This document shows, in pieces, positions 25,721-38,635 of a stretch of DNA of 64,000 nucleotides. The DNA comes from Vanilla planifolia. Lineage: Eukaryota > Streptophyta > Magnoliopsida > Asparagales > Orchidaceae. The notes under the pieces were generated by a model that was given only the letters and a program-made list of their open reading frames with translations, was not told where the DNA came from and made no database searches. The position numbers were made by a program, and so were the translations under genes. The stretch covers positions 26,001-90,000 of the forward strand of contig JAIUJO010000086.1 of assembly GCA_023846275.1 (NCBI GenBank), written 5' to 3'. How positions within the stretch are numbered: the stretch's first letter is position 1; each line of letters starts with the position of its first letter.

Positions 25721-27290
25721 ATAGAAGATGTTTAGATTCTTGTTGTCCATAGATTTGATCTAGAAAGCTTTATAGAGAATGCTATGTCTAATCCAAAAAG
25801 GTTTTGGGTGGCAATATGTTTTGAAAGCCTTTCCTTGAATGTTGCTTAAAGCAAATCTCTATAGAGGAACAAACATCATACTCGGTTTTTCATTTAGGTG
25901 TGAATTCACTTAGATGCAAAAAACTAGGAAGATAATGGACACAAAGGAATGTTGAAAATCTAAATCTTTCATTGAGGTCCATTATACTAAGAAGTGAATT
26001 AAGTAAGACATATCTTTAACTAATATCATCTTTAGGCACATTATCTTTAGGAGATTTGGTGAGCTAGCTATATAAGAAATTATTGGTTTTTTCCTTGAGC
26101 ATTATGAAAATTTAAGAGATAAAGAAGTAGGATAAAGAATTAAAACCATGATCTTGAGGAGGTGATGAAGGATTACTTAGATCTTGAAGAGAAGGATGCA
26201 CAATCAATGGTGAACCCTTCTACATGGATCAATGTAAGATGTACCTCAAGGCTATGTAATTAAACTAAAAGGTGTGTGGGTTCAAACAAAATATTTGGTA
26301 CATATGCATGATTCTATTTTTACGATTTTATTAAGAGGACTATTGTGATTAATTTTATAACAATACCTAAGATCAAATGAGGGTGTACATGAACTTGTGT
26401 TTTGATAATTGATACAATGATAAGATAATATCTTATGTTTTATTATGATGATTTTTGAATTCATGTTTCACTTGGAGAAATTATTAATTATTTTTAAGAA
26501 CTAGTACTTACCATGATTAATACCCTAACTTGTTATAATAATTACTAGCATACTAATACAAAGAAAAGTTTTGAAATCAATGCTATGTGATGTTCTCTAC
26601 AAATTTCGCAATTTTCTTCCATGTTTTTAAAAATTGTTAATACTTCTAGCCAAAAAAAGGCATTTTGCCTAGTGTATGCCTTAAGGCTTGATAAGAAAGC
26701 TTGGTCAAGGGCTCTTACACCTTTTTCTATTGAGCTATAGTTTAAACCAATTGATCCATACTTTTTTTTTTCTCCCAAACCGAACTTGTAGATGATCTAT
26801 GACAAAGGTGTCTATATAATGGTAAGATGATTTTGTATTTCCACAATAATTTTGATATAATGAAGACTATAGTGAAACAAAATATTTCCTATGTACAATG
26901 GATGATAAGTTCACAAGTGCAATCTAAATATCATTTTTAATACCAATATTCCAAAAACTTCTTGTTGACAAACTATATGTGTGCAACTTTCTATTGGGAA
27001 TAGGTTAGTTGAGTTCAAGCCACTAATCATGAAATATCACATACATGAAGTGAATTTTTTAAGTTTGAATGCCAACCTTGATCAACATTTCTTAAAGTGT
27101 ACAATCATGCCAAAGGAGGGAGATCAAAACAAGATCACTCTGTGGCTAAACATTACTATTTAATGGTTGAATCATTTGGAATAAGATAAACAATATTTAC
27201 ATTGATGGATACGATAGAACAAATTAAGAAACATAATATAAAGAATAAGGTTAATCTAAGCTTTAAATGCTAAATTCCACAAATTCTAAG
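25721..27290. other. unassigned; right part may be an LTR
   Basis: No coding family is recognised. The right end adjoins a primer-binding-site-like sequence, so the last several hundred bases could be the LTR of another element, but no partner LTR was found. Confidence 0.35.
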
Positions 27291-27297
27291 ATGCAAG

Positions 27298-27311
27298 TGG
27301 TATTAGAGCCA
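27298..27311 (+). other. retrotransposon primer-binding-site-like sequence
   Basis: A 14 bp near-perfect match to the plant retroelement primer-binding site complementary to initiator methionine tRNA. In intact elements this lies just inside the 5' LTR. No gag or polymerase match follows in the next 2 kb, so it may mark an empty or strongly decayed element, or be a chance match. Confidence 0.45.
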
Positions 27312-29599
27312 ATGCCATAACTTTGAGCCCTTTGTGTATTGATATGGAAAGATTATTAGTCTAAAAAAGTCATGCACATCTAGATCCACCAGCATAACTA
27401 GAGTGAAATGCAACATTCATATGTGCCTATGACTAGCTTTCTTTTATTTGCTTGGGCCTTGTGGGTGTGGGTGTGTGTATGCTTTCTTCTCTTTTAGGTT
27501 CCTTATCTCTACTTTTTTTGGCCCATGATCAATACACTATAAGGCTAGGCTAAGTTCTTATCCTCTAAACATTTGCTTTTTAAAAAACTATTGCTAAATC
27601 TTATACTAATATTACATCATTGATATACAAACAAATAATAACACAACAAAATCAAACAAAAACATTTAGGAAGGGGCATGCCTTTTCTCACAAAACATCA
27701 TCATATAGAGTAAATTTTGCAAAGAGTAGTGTTCCCATCATGGTAAATATAACAAACTTGAATGAGTAAAAAGTCATAAAAAATATATTCACATTAAACT
27801 TTTGCCATTTAGGGATACTTTTAGTACTTCTAGTGAGCTATTGTAGCTATGTAGGAGTTAGTCCTTATGTTGTGCCCTTGCTATAAGGAATAAGTGAGAT
27901 AATTAGAGAAGTTCTAAAATAAAAAACATATTTTTCTATCTCAAATGATAATACCAAAACACATGCAATAGTTTACAACATAGGTAGGGTCATTGTTCAC
28001 CATCATCTAGCCAAGATGGGGGTAAACGTATATTGTGAAATAACTTGTAGCCTATGTAAGTTGTGGTGGCTCCAAAAGTTCCCTATCAAAAAATTCCTGC
28101 ACTACAAAAAATTTAGGGGATAATTTTGATCATGGAAGTGGGTGAAAGTGTCAACTTCATGTGCATTTTGTTATTCTTATCTTATTGTATATCATAATTT
28201 ATAGTAGCAACCTAATTAACTAATTCTTCTATTTTTATTTCCTTATTATTGATCTACATCTAGTCTAATAAATTCTTAAGCTATTAAAGTGCATCTAGTA
28301 GTTAAGTATTGTGGTAAGTTGGTAGTCATCAAAGCAAAAGAATTGAAAACTGATTGTGAATATTTATAGCATAAACTATGATTAATGGTTTCATCATGAG
28401 GGTAGTGTCATGGGAACATGATATCATTGTTTATTCCCTTCAATGTGGCAAAAAATAAGTTGGCATAGTAGATAAAAACATTCGCTAAATAAGCATCCAT
28501 ATCTTGCATTGAACCATAACTTTTATACCTTGTTTATTAGGAAATCTTGATTATAATTTAGATTCAAAAAGCTATAATGTTGATATGGCACAACTGATTT
28601 TTGTTTTTCCATGTAATGCCAAGCTTATGAATGCCAATTAATCACCTTAAATCTATTATTTTTGGTAATCTTTTGTTTTCCTAAGGAAATAAAACAAGAC
28701 AAAAAATATTTTGCATATTCCATTATCCATTTCAACTTGAGGTTCTACCTCTAATTTCTCACGATGAAGAGAAAAATTATGAAACATTTCAAATTCATGC
28801 AATACATGTTAAACAATTTAGATTATCTAAGATTTTTAATATATATGACTATAAAAGTTATTTCACCTTCCAATTGTCATCCTTAATATTGTGAATGTTT
28901 TGGTAGTGATTATTCTCCTTGCTCTTTATATATTCCTTTGTCACAAACATATTATCACCTTAAATAGAAAACAAGCTATGCAAACAAAAGCCTAGTACTC
29001 TAGCAAAACTAGTGCATGAATGAAACCTATCAAATTCTCTCTGAAACAATACATGCTATTTGTCTATGTGACCTGAATTCAATCAATAGCTACTTTATCA
29101 TAGACTAGAACAATCTACAAACAAAATAACATACATTTTGCAAGAGTTCAATGAAAAATAAACTCCTAAAGAGCTTGGCAGTTTGTTCATGCATGCCCAA
29201 CAAGCTTAATTCTATGCCTTACAAGGCTAAAATTAGACTATCAAAATGATGCAAAAAATTACCAAATAAAATCTAATAAAGCAACAAAAGTCGAAAAGTT
29301 TCTTCAACTTATTTTTGAGTTAGGTTGTTAATTCTCTTTTTCAAGTTCTATATGGTGCATTGTTATAAGTTTTTTTATTGATATTGTAATCCATCAACTA
29401 TGTAATATGAATTTAAATGTTTGGCAAGATCATAAAATCAATACTAAGCTTGATGAAAATTCACTTTGAGCACAACACCACATGATAGATAGGGTTTCTA
29501 TTAGCGATTTGTATTTAAGGCAGACAACTTATCTTATGATTATAATTGAGTAAAACTATTGAATTTTATTTTGGTTTATTTAGTTTAATATATTATTTA
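27312..29599. other. unassigned AT-rich sequence
   Basis: About 2.3 kb with no coding match, no terminal repeat and no tandem structure noticed. It lies between a possible primer-binding site and the 3' end of the second LINE copy. Confidence 0.4.
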
Positions 29600-32500
29600 T
29601 TTTAATATTTTTTTTAGTGTTTCACATAAGTTCCCCATGCTATTTTCATTCTTACCAACACATTGTATGTTTTTGCATATTTTCAATAAGAAAAATATTT
29701 TATTTAGTTTTTCTTTTTATTTTTGGTTTAGTATTACTATCTATTGAATGTTTTATTATGGAATACAAAGAAAGATTATTTTATATTAACATTAATGTTT
29801 TCTTTATCTACACAAGTACACAATCATAAGTTGCAACCTAGGTATTTTAGGTGATGATTGGATTTCTGATTTATGATTTGAATTTTTTGCCCACCATTTT
29901 GTTATACTTTTCATCATTTGCTTACCTCTTAAGTCCTACTATAGAAATTCCTCCTACCCATCCTAAATTAATAATATTTGTTAATTAAGGCCATTTGTCA
30001 TGCTATGCAATCAAGTTCAATGAAAATTCCCATTAAGACCATGGCGTCACTAAGAGTGTATAATTGGTTGGCTTCAAATACTACTTTAATCCTTACAACC
30101 TTCTAGTAATAAACAAATGATTCAATAGTGCAAATCACATATTTGTTCATCATTTTATAAATGACAAACTCTGAATCTTCACGATTAGGATTTGTTGTTA
30201 GAAGTGGCATCCCATGACACATCATAAATTTGGTTTATCTCAAAGTTAAAAACCAAATAAGTCATTTTCAATAATAACTTTGATATTCCCATGCTAAACA
30301 TTAAGTTATATTTGGCACAATTCACTTTTTTACTCATCCAATAAATTGAGTATAGATTTCCTTATAGGCTATTCTATTTTGTTTTTAACTATTTAGTAGG
30401 ACATGTGAAAGGCACATTGTTGATGTTGTCAACCAAAATGGTGAATAATCCATTACAACGAAGGAAGTAGGTAAACATCATATTGTTAATTGAAATATAG
30501 AGTCAACCTTCCCGTTACACTCATGTCAGTTTTTGTATATGACTTATGTGCATATCCATATCTTTGAAAAGGTTTTGCACCATTGTGAAAGTTGCCAAAC
30601 ATATTAGTCTAATGTAAATATAAATTGAGTCCATGTAGTGTAAGAGGTGAGATGCACAACCTACACTCATAATTGAATATTTCATTAATTTATTCTTCTT
30701 AGCAAATAAATATCCACAATAAATTGCATAATAAGATGAACAATATTGATGACAACTAAGCAAAACTGGATGATAATATAATAGGTATAGAGCATGTTAG
30801 TCTATTATGCACAACGCTTTGATGACCTTTGAACTACTCTAAGTATTCAAAGATAGTATGTTATGGACATGGCCAATTTTTTCTTACATAGTGTTATGAT
30901 TTGAAGAGGTGTTGCAACATAATAGTATGTTAGTTTGAAGATATTTTCTTTGTTGTGCACTTTTTTATCCATCAATTATTAATGTTGTTCTAATGAAATC
31001 ATGGATTATGAGGAAAAGTGTTCACCACCCATATCTATTCAAGTTTTTTGATGTTATGAATTTTTGTGCACATGAATAGTAACTCTCAAAAGTACAAGTG
31101 CTTATCTTATGAAAACATTATTTATATTGTAAAAATATGTAAAAACATCAAATAGCTTATTCTACCCATATATATAGGAAACACATTCAACATTTTAAAA
31201 GTCATGTCATTTATGATCATAAGATGCACAATAGTAGTATTTTGTCTATATTAATAACAACTTTGTATTTATTTATAATTGGTTGTTCGTAGCATATACT
31301 AGTTGAAGTTTTATTGTAGTTGATTTAGATAAAGCCCACTTTATTGCTTTCTTTGTATACAAAGCTCTATTGTATATCTAGCAAACTTTTTCCCTTAATA
31401 GCAACATACAATTTGCTAACTTTGATGATATATTTTTTGCATATTGGAATACAATAAATAACACACCACAATCTACTAAAATGAATAAATTGCCAAATTG
31501 CAATTAGCTACATAATTACAGACCCCTAATTATCACTATTATCCTGACTTCATTTACTATTTGATTTATTTCAATCTAAAAAGATGCTAAACTCAGATCT
31601 TCTAAATAGTTCCAAATTATTCCAACTACAAGAACATAACAATTAGCACTTAAATTCTCACTAGTGATGTTAAACTACATCCACAACATTAGTAAAAGGA
31701 ACCACCTCACTGTTTACACTATTGTTGCTTAGGTTATACCAAATTGATTAATGATTCCCAAAATAACTTGTCTAAAATCTTCCTACAACGAAGTTTTAAT
31801 GAGGTCATAATAATTGTTTATGAAATGACAAATAATTTTGCAATTTTATTAACACTATTAGCTTTCTAAATAATCTATGTTGTTAAAGTGGATAACATGA
31901 TTATGACTGATTTCATATAACTTAGTTTGCCTTATTTTGTAATCAATTTCACGATATTTTAGATATTAAGCTGATTTATGTTTAAATTATTTAAAAAAGG
32001 TAACCAATGTCTATTTAGCTTTTTATAATAAATAAAAGCATGATCAATTGAATCTTCATTTGCAAATTATACTGTCTTTGAAGTAAGTTAAAATTTAAGG
32101 TTCATTAGGGTTTTCAAAAATGGTACATGTTATTCAATATCAATAATGTTAATGTTAAAATCTTTAAAGGACAATTAGTGCACCATAATAGTCTACATTT
32201 TAAAATTAGCTATTTTTATCCCAAATAATCCCAAGTAGCATATTTCTTAGTTATACATTATAAATTAGTGACCATATCCAATAGCTCATTGAGTTAGACA
32301 ACTTTACATCCTTGTAATCAAATGTTTTATCCATTGCACACTAGGCCATGTATTGGATTTTATCCTTGATGCACCTAAGAATTGGTATTTCATTAACAAC
32401 TAGTTAGACTACAAAATTTGCTTGTTAGTATCTTCATATTAAGTTTTGTAGAAAATGTTTCTTAATTTTCCTAGTTTTCTTAATACCAATGCTATTTTTA

Positions 32501-32640
32501 TCAAATGCAAAACTAATCTTATTCGAAAAAGTCTATTGTTGTGTAAGATTTTACACATTGCACCATCACAAAAATAAATTAATTCCCTTTTTAATGCACC
32601 ATTAAACTCCGTTGGATAGTTTTTTTGTCATTATAAAATA
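29600..32640 (-). mobile_element. LINE copy 2, 5'-truncated
   Basis: Aligns over its full length with 10,146-13,240 in the same orientation, covering the LINE 3' region, the zf-RVT area and the W-rich C-terminal segment. It stops at about 32,640, where copy 1 continues into reverse transcriptase. Loss of the 5' part with retention of the 3' part is the usual outcome of incomplete reverse transcription by LINEs. A T-rich run at 29,580-29,612 on the plus strand lies where the poly(A) tail of a minus-strand insertion would be and may be its remnant. The copy is decayed and has no usable frame. Confidence 0.8.
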
Positions 32641-35199
32641 TATTTTTATTTGAATTACACATTATTCTTTCACATAATTATTGTGACACTTTGCATTAAT
32701 AAACTACAAATTGAAAAACTAGTTGGTGATGCATTATGTATGTTATTTTTTAATTAGTATTTTAATAAGAAAGTTTTAAAGATTTATTATTTTAGTTTAT
32801 TAGTTATTTTAAATTTATTAATGAATTTGCAATATATTTTTAAAATTTAATGGCATATTGGAGTTTAACAATTTTTAAATGTTAATTATTTTGAAATTTT
32901 TAATCATCAATTCATTTTTATTATTTTGATCAAGCTAATTTTTATTTTGAGGTCACCAACTACGCTATCAATTGCTTGTATTTTTGTAATGATTTTAATT
33001 TTTCCCTTTCATAATTTTATTTTGTTATTTTACTCTTTTTAAGATATTTTTGCTAAATTAAATATTTATTAAATTTGTATTATAGAAATAATTTTATAAT
33101 TAGAAATTGCATGAATATTTGTAATTTTATTAATTTTTTACTATTTCTACTACTACTGCAATTATAAAATGTTTTTGACACAAGTTGCTTTTTGTGATTA
33201 CATGTTTAGATGAAATAGATAGAACTTCGTCAACAATTATTTAAATAATTGAAATATTTAGAAATCTAAATAATTTTATATTTTGCTATATTTAAAACAT
33301 TTGTTAATGTATAGATATTTCATATTGCAAAATTATTTTATACTCTTTGTCTATCTTCATTATTCTTTTCTAAAAACCGATATTTACTATTGCCATAAAT
33401 TTAATATTTATGTGTCACACGAACATATTTTTTAAGCTGATTTTATCTAAAAACTCTTTCAATGACATAATGCAGGTATAGAGTTAAATATTTCAAATGA
33501 GAAATAATGTTCATGATTTTTTATTTTTCATACCCTTTCCTATTTTGAGATTTATGTTATATAGATGTCATTTAAGGTTCACACCTATTTTCAACTATTT
33601 GGATGTAAAACAAAATCTAATACAAAAAGTAAATCTAACATAAACTATAATATCTCATTAAAATAAATAATAAAAGTTTTGAAATAATATTGTATCTCTT
33701 TCTTAAGATTTTTATATTTATATATTATTGTATCTTTGTTAGCTTGTTTATGATTTTTAAATAAGTATTATATCTTTTACTAAAAATATCAGCATATTAA
33801 ATAAAATCTTAAATATTTAATTTCAATAATAATTTATTTTTTCCAATTATTTGAAAGGTTTTATAAACTAACAAACTTTTTTTGATCATATTATTAAAAA
33901 AATTCGAATACAAATTTTTTAGTGCATTGATTATTCAAAACATTTTTCTTGTTAATGTTACGATTTATGATTTTTATATTGCTAACAGCTTTCCAAGCTA
34001 TATTATTTACTAATCATAGTAGATATTCAATCATTATAGTATCAAGAAAACCATTTTATACATAGTATGAAAAAAATTTTAAAATTTAAATAATATTTTA
34101 CATTAATGATTTTCTTAGTTGTGTCATTTCTTTTATACTAAAGTAATTTCTTATTTCTTGTCCAAAAAAATTACATAATTTTCAAAATTCATGTTGTTTT
34201 TAATATTTTTCTTTAAAAACTTTATTTTACCTTTTAAATATAACAAATATACAATGCAATGAAAATTGTAAAATAAATAAGAGAAATCCTTATCATAAAA
34301 TCTCCAGCATTAAACCTAGGGGCATTACTTACTACATGGCTAATTCAAATTATCGAATGAAGTGTAATTTAGGTTATTCTTATAAATCTACATGATTAGT
34401 GTTTATTAAATTTACTTTATAAGAGTTAGATCATAAGTCTATAAAAGTTTTAATTTATATGATTTTCCATTTAAATATTTATTTAATTTAAACTAGAGTT
34501 TGAAAGCAATCTAATGTTTGAGTTAAAAAAATATGTTAAGTAGGATCTCCACTTAGTTTATTTAATTGAATTACATTGCTAAACAAAATAGATATGAGTC
34601 CAAGATTTAGGCAACAAATGTCATTGTTTTAGTAAGCAAGAAAAAAATTATGATAGATCTTATAAGTTCAAAATTTAAAAGTCTAGTAAATAACCATCTT
34701 ATTAGTTTGTATCATTTATTACCTACTTAAATCAATTCTTGATGTTAAATTCAAATTGTGTCAATTATGTAGATGTCTTAACAATTGTTGTTAATTTTTT
34801 TGACATCATAAAATTTTTACCATTTGCTATGATTATCTCATTTTTCAATATTTTGTATGAATTAACTACATATCTTATCTATTTATTTACAACTGATAAC
34901 TAAATTTTGAAGTTTGCAAAAACTTGGAATCTATATCATTTCAACTCATCATGCAATTTTGTCTATATATATTTTTCAACAAGTGTGAATCAGAATTGAC
35001 ATAACATATTTCAACCTCTATTATTTCTCAAATGTTTTTTATAGTAATGCTTTAAAGACAAAGTTAATCGATTCATCTTAAGAACTTTTAAAGTTTTGGA
35101 TTCATGCTCAGATCCTTTATTAAATAAATTAGTAAACCATACATATGATATATTAGATCTTAACAATTACTAAATTTTGTACATTTGTTGTGATGAGAT
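32641..35199. other. AT-rich, gene-free sequence
   Basis: Strongly T-rich to about 34.2 kb, then mixed. No coding match or terminal repeats were seen. Similarity with block B begins only near 35.2 kb. Confidence 0.45.
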
Positions 35200-38100
35200 C
35201 AACTTGGTATGATTTTCTATTCTACCCAATAATTAATAAACATCTTATTGATCTTTTTATGAGTTTGTGTAAAAAATGATTTTTGTAAAATTTTTTAGCT
35301 AAAGGATTATTGTCATATTGTCTTAAAGAAAATGCAGAAATATATTATCAAAATATCGATGAAGATTAATGACATCAAAATCTATTATACATGAATATAA
35401 AATGTGGTAAAAAAAAGGATTGGAATGTAATTTAGAGTTATATTTTTAACTATGAAAATTCTAAAACCTCGATTATTAGATAAACAACAGTAAAAATAAA
35501 TTTGATTCCAAACTATCATTATTAGACATAATTGGTAATAATGTATTGCATTTATTATCATTATTTTGATGAAAAAAATTTGGTGCTATATACCTAATAT
35601 TTTTGGCCATATAATTAATATTTATTTAACTAAGGTATATGATTTTTTTAACTAAAATTTTGAAAATTCAATATATTTAAATAATTGATATGCATAAATT
35701 TAATTTTTGATTTTGGAATTTTATATTGTAAACTTAAATGCATTGTGGAATTGCAAGACCTGAGTTGTAACACATGAATATTGATTAGGCTTAATACTTT
35801 AACATGAGCTTATAAGTTTATTTATATTATTAACTTTTACTCTCATCCTTATTTCTACCCTACCATGAATGTTTGATTAGATATGGATTGGATTCTTAAA
35901 TATTAGTTGGTGGTTTAAGATAAGAGAATTAGAAGAAAAACATTTGCATATTATGCATTTAGGAATATCATAAAAAAGATGAATATAAGAGAAAGAAAAA
36001 TCTATTATTGTATCTTTCATAGATTCTTATGTTTAAGGAGCTTCATATAAAAGACAAAAAAGGGTGTAATTAGAAGAGGTTAATTTAAAATAGTGAATTA
36101 TGTATACTCCACCCAAAAACTAGTTTATCTTAAAGTGAAGTCTTGGTTTAAGGTGATGTAGCCAAGGTTATATGAGCCATTAAGGTATGCTTGTAATTTT
36201 AAAAAAACTTCACCATAAAAAGGGAATTTGGAAGGGCCAGCTTAGATGATACCAAGACAAAAAGTGAGATAAGCTATAAGGAAGAAGAGGAATATGGGCT
36301 AAAGCTTTAAAGAAAGGATAGATCTTATAAAAGAGAAGTAATCTACATACTTTTCAAGGTACGATAATACTTGAGTTCATATAATAAACTTAGCTCAAAT
36401 CTAAGCTAAGATAAAAGCAATTGCTTTGTGAAAATGTTTATGAAACCTTAGTAATTGATTGTGACAATAATTAGTTAATTTTTTCATAAAACTTGTTAAA
36501 AAAGAAAGAAATTACTTCTACCCAAGATGTAGGGAGATTTATTTTAGTAAATGAATGGTTCAATTTCAGTCTTTCTTATGCAATATTTCTAGTTGAGCTA
36601 TAAGAAATGCAATGTTTCTAGTAGATTACATGACCATATATTGCAGGTATATCTTTAATTATTGATGTAGTGGAAGATGATTTTGGAATAGCAATTTGTT
36701 TATGAAAAAAGTTTCTTAACATAGACATCACCATGTAAAATAAGTGAAAAGCATGATAAATTTTATGCCTTGTTTGTTATCTATGCTGGTTGTCTAAGAA
36801 TTTATGCATTAAGCTAAGATCATCATGGTCATCCTTTAAAAATTAGAAAATCATGGTAATTGTTTAGAAAAGCATTTAATTGAATATAACCCTCATAACC
36901 TAGAAATATTAGCCTTGTTTTCTTGTTATATGTTGTTAAGTGTAAGGATGCTTAGTCAAGTTCTTCTTCTTTCTAAGTTGAATTGATGTTTGATAATATA
37001 AATTAAATGTAAGAATTACTTCTTGATTATTTCATGAATAGACAAAGAGTTTCATTCCATGAATAACAAAATGTACAAAATTGAAACTTTATTATAAATT
37101 TTTTCATATAAACTTATTGTTTGAAATTTATTTTCGATGTGAGGCACTACAATTGTACTTGAAATTGCTCAAAAGTTTAGTTGATAGCATGACATAGAAT
37201 AAAAGTGCAGTTATAAGTCACGGATAAACAATGTAGGAAATGTAATGTGATACAGGTTATACTAAAGATTAAGTAATAAAAAATTTAAAGGAGCTTCTAA
37301 ATAAATAAAAAAGACACTAGATAATGTTGTAGCCAACCATTCGATCATCTAGAGACTACTTGTGATGCATGGAACCATGGGTTGGCTAAGTTATAGGAGG
37401 TATTGGTTCAACCCTCAAGAGAAACTAAATGGATTCTAAGATATGTGTGATTCTTGATTGCTAGTTAGAAAGCCTTCGAGGGCCCAATTTAAACCCTTTG
37501 AAGAAGATTAGGTTAATTAAGGATATGATTAACAACCAAAGAGTTTGATTATGGCTAACATTACTAAGGTTATGGTTGGACATTATGGTAAAGGTCTTGC
37601 AGATCATTCATAATCCTTAGCATAGTCAAATTGTATCTTTAAGGTGCTTTAATATGAATATGTAAGGTAAGTGTAGCCTAGGAAACATGTTTAAAGGCAT
37701 AGAAAAAATATATAAGAAAAGGAAGCTATAATAAAAGGTTGTTATAACATACTCAAGAAATACTATTGGTGAACCTTATGCATAAGGCAAATTATGCTCT
37801 AGTTAGCTAGGATCTCAACCAAGACCTTATTATAAAGTGAAAGAACTTGGAATAAGACAGAGGGTTGTGGTAGGTTTGGCCAAGTAAATAACATGATAAA
37901 GATGTTTACTAGACCTTAGGTTGAAAATATTATTTGGACAAGACAGCAAGTAGTTCTATTTAAGGTCTTATGTCACATGATGACACTCTCAATAGTGATT
38001 CAAGGAATATGTGGGGGCTTAGAAGTGGCCTTATGATCGTTATGATGACTACAAATTGTGTTGGGATCATAAGTGCCATTAATAATACTTGTGTAAATGG

Positions 38101-38635
38101 AGACTTAATTATACTAGCTATAGGTTAAATGTAGAGCCCAAGGGTAAAAGCCAAGCCATTATGAACTCCATGGTTAGCTTAGATAGGAAGGATCCAAAAC
38201 TAAATGTGGGCAAGATTAAAAATAAGAAAAATGGGTTAAGAAATTCTAGATAACTAAATTAGGATTTAGGGTGAATCCTAAGGCATTTAGATATAGTTGA
38301 CTCTAAATTATCGACACTCGCTAATAAGATAAACTTGTTAGCTATCCCACTCTGTTTGCTCGATGTTAGTTAAATATGAATGGTTAAAGCTATAGTTGGT
38401 GTGTCACATTTCATGGTAAGAAACTCTAGAATTTTTAGGAAGCCATTATATGACTAGTCTTAGAAGGGAACAATTACATAATTAGTCTTATAGGAAATCT
38501 TAAGGTGTGCTTTGCTGTATTGGTGACTACTTGTTGTTCTTAAAGACTCTTAGAATCAATCATGGATGCCCATGTGATTATCACTACCATGTTGAATGTT
38601 GGATTACATTATTTGAAAGATGTGGAAGAGACTAA
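35200..38635 (+). repeat. block A of a ~3.3 kb direct repeat
   Basis: Aligns in order with 50,575-53,825. Shared landmarks: a tttttagctaaa block (35,300 and 50,647), tatcaaaatat followed by a gaagaatgacatc block (35,344 and 50,700), accatgaatgt followed by agatatggat (35,863 and 51,204), taattagaagagg (36,068 and 51,430), the accataaaa-gggaattt block (36,212 and 51,580), gaagccttcgag (37,470 and 52,795) and ggattacat/agattacat followed by gtgaaag/ttgaaag (38,600 and 53,791). No protein family was recognised. Its length and direct pairing around a gypsy remnant would fit a long LTR, but neither TG...CA ends nor a primer-binding site is visible, so it could equally be two copies of a dispersed repeat. 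Confidence 0.8.
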
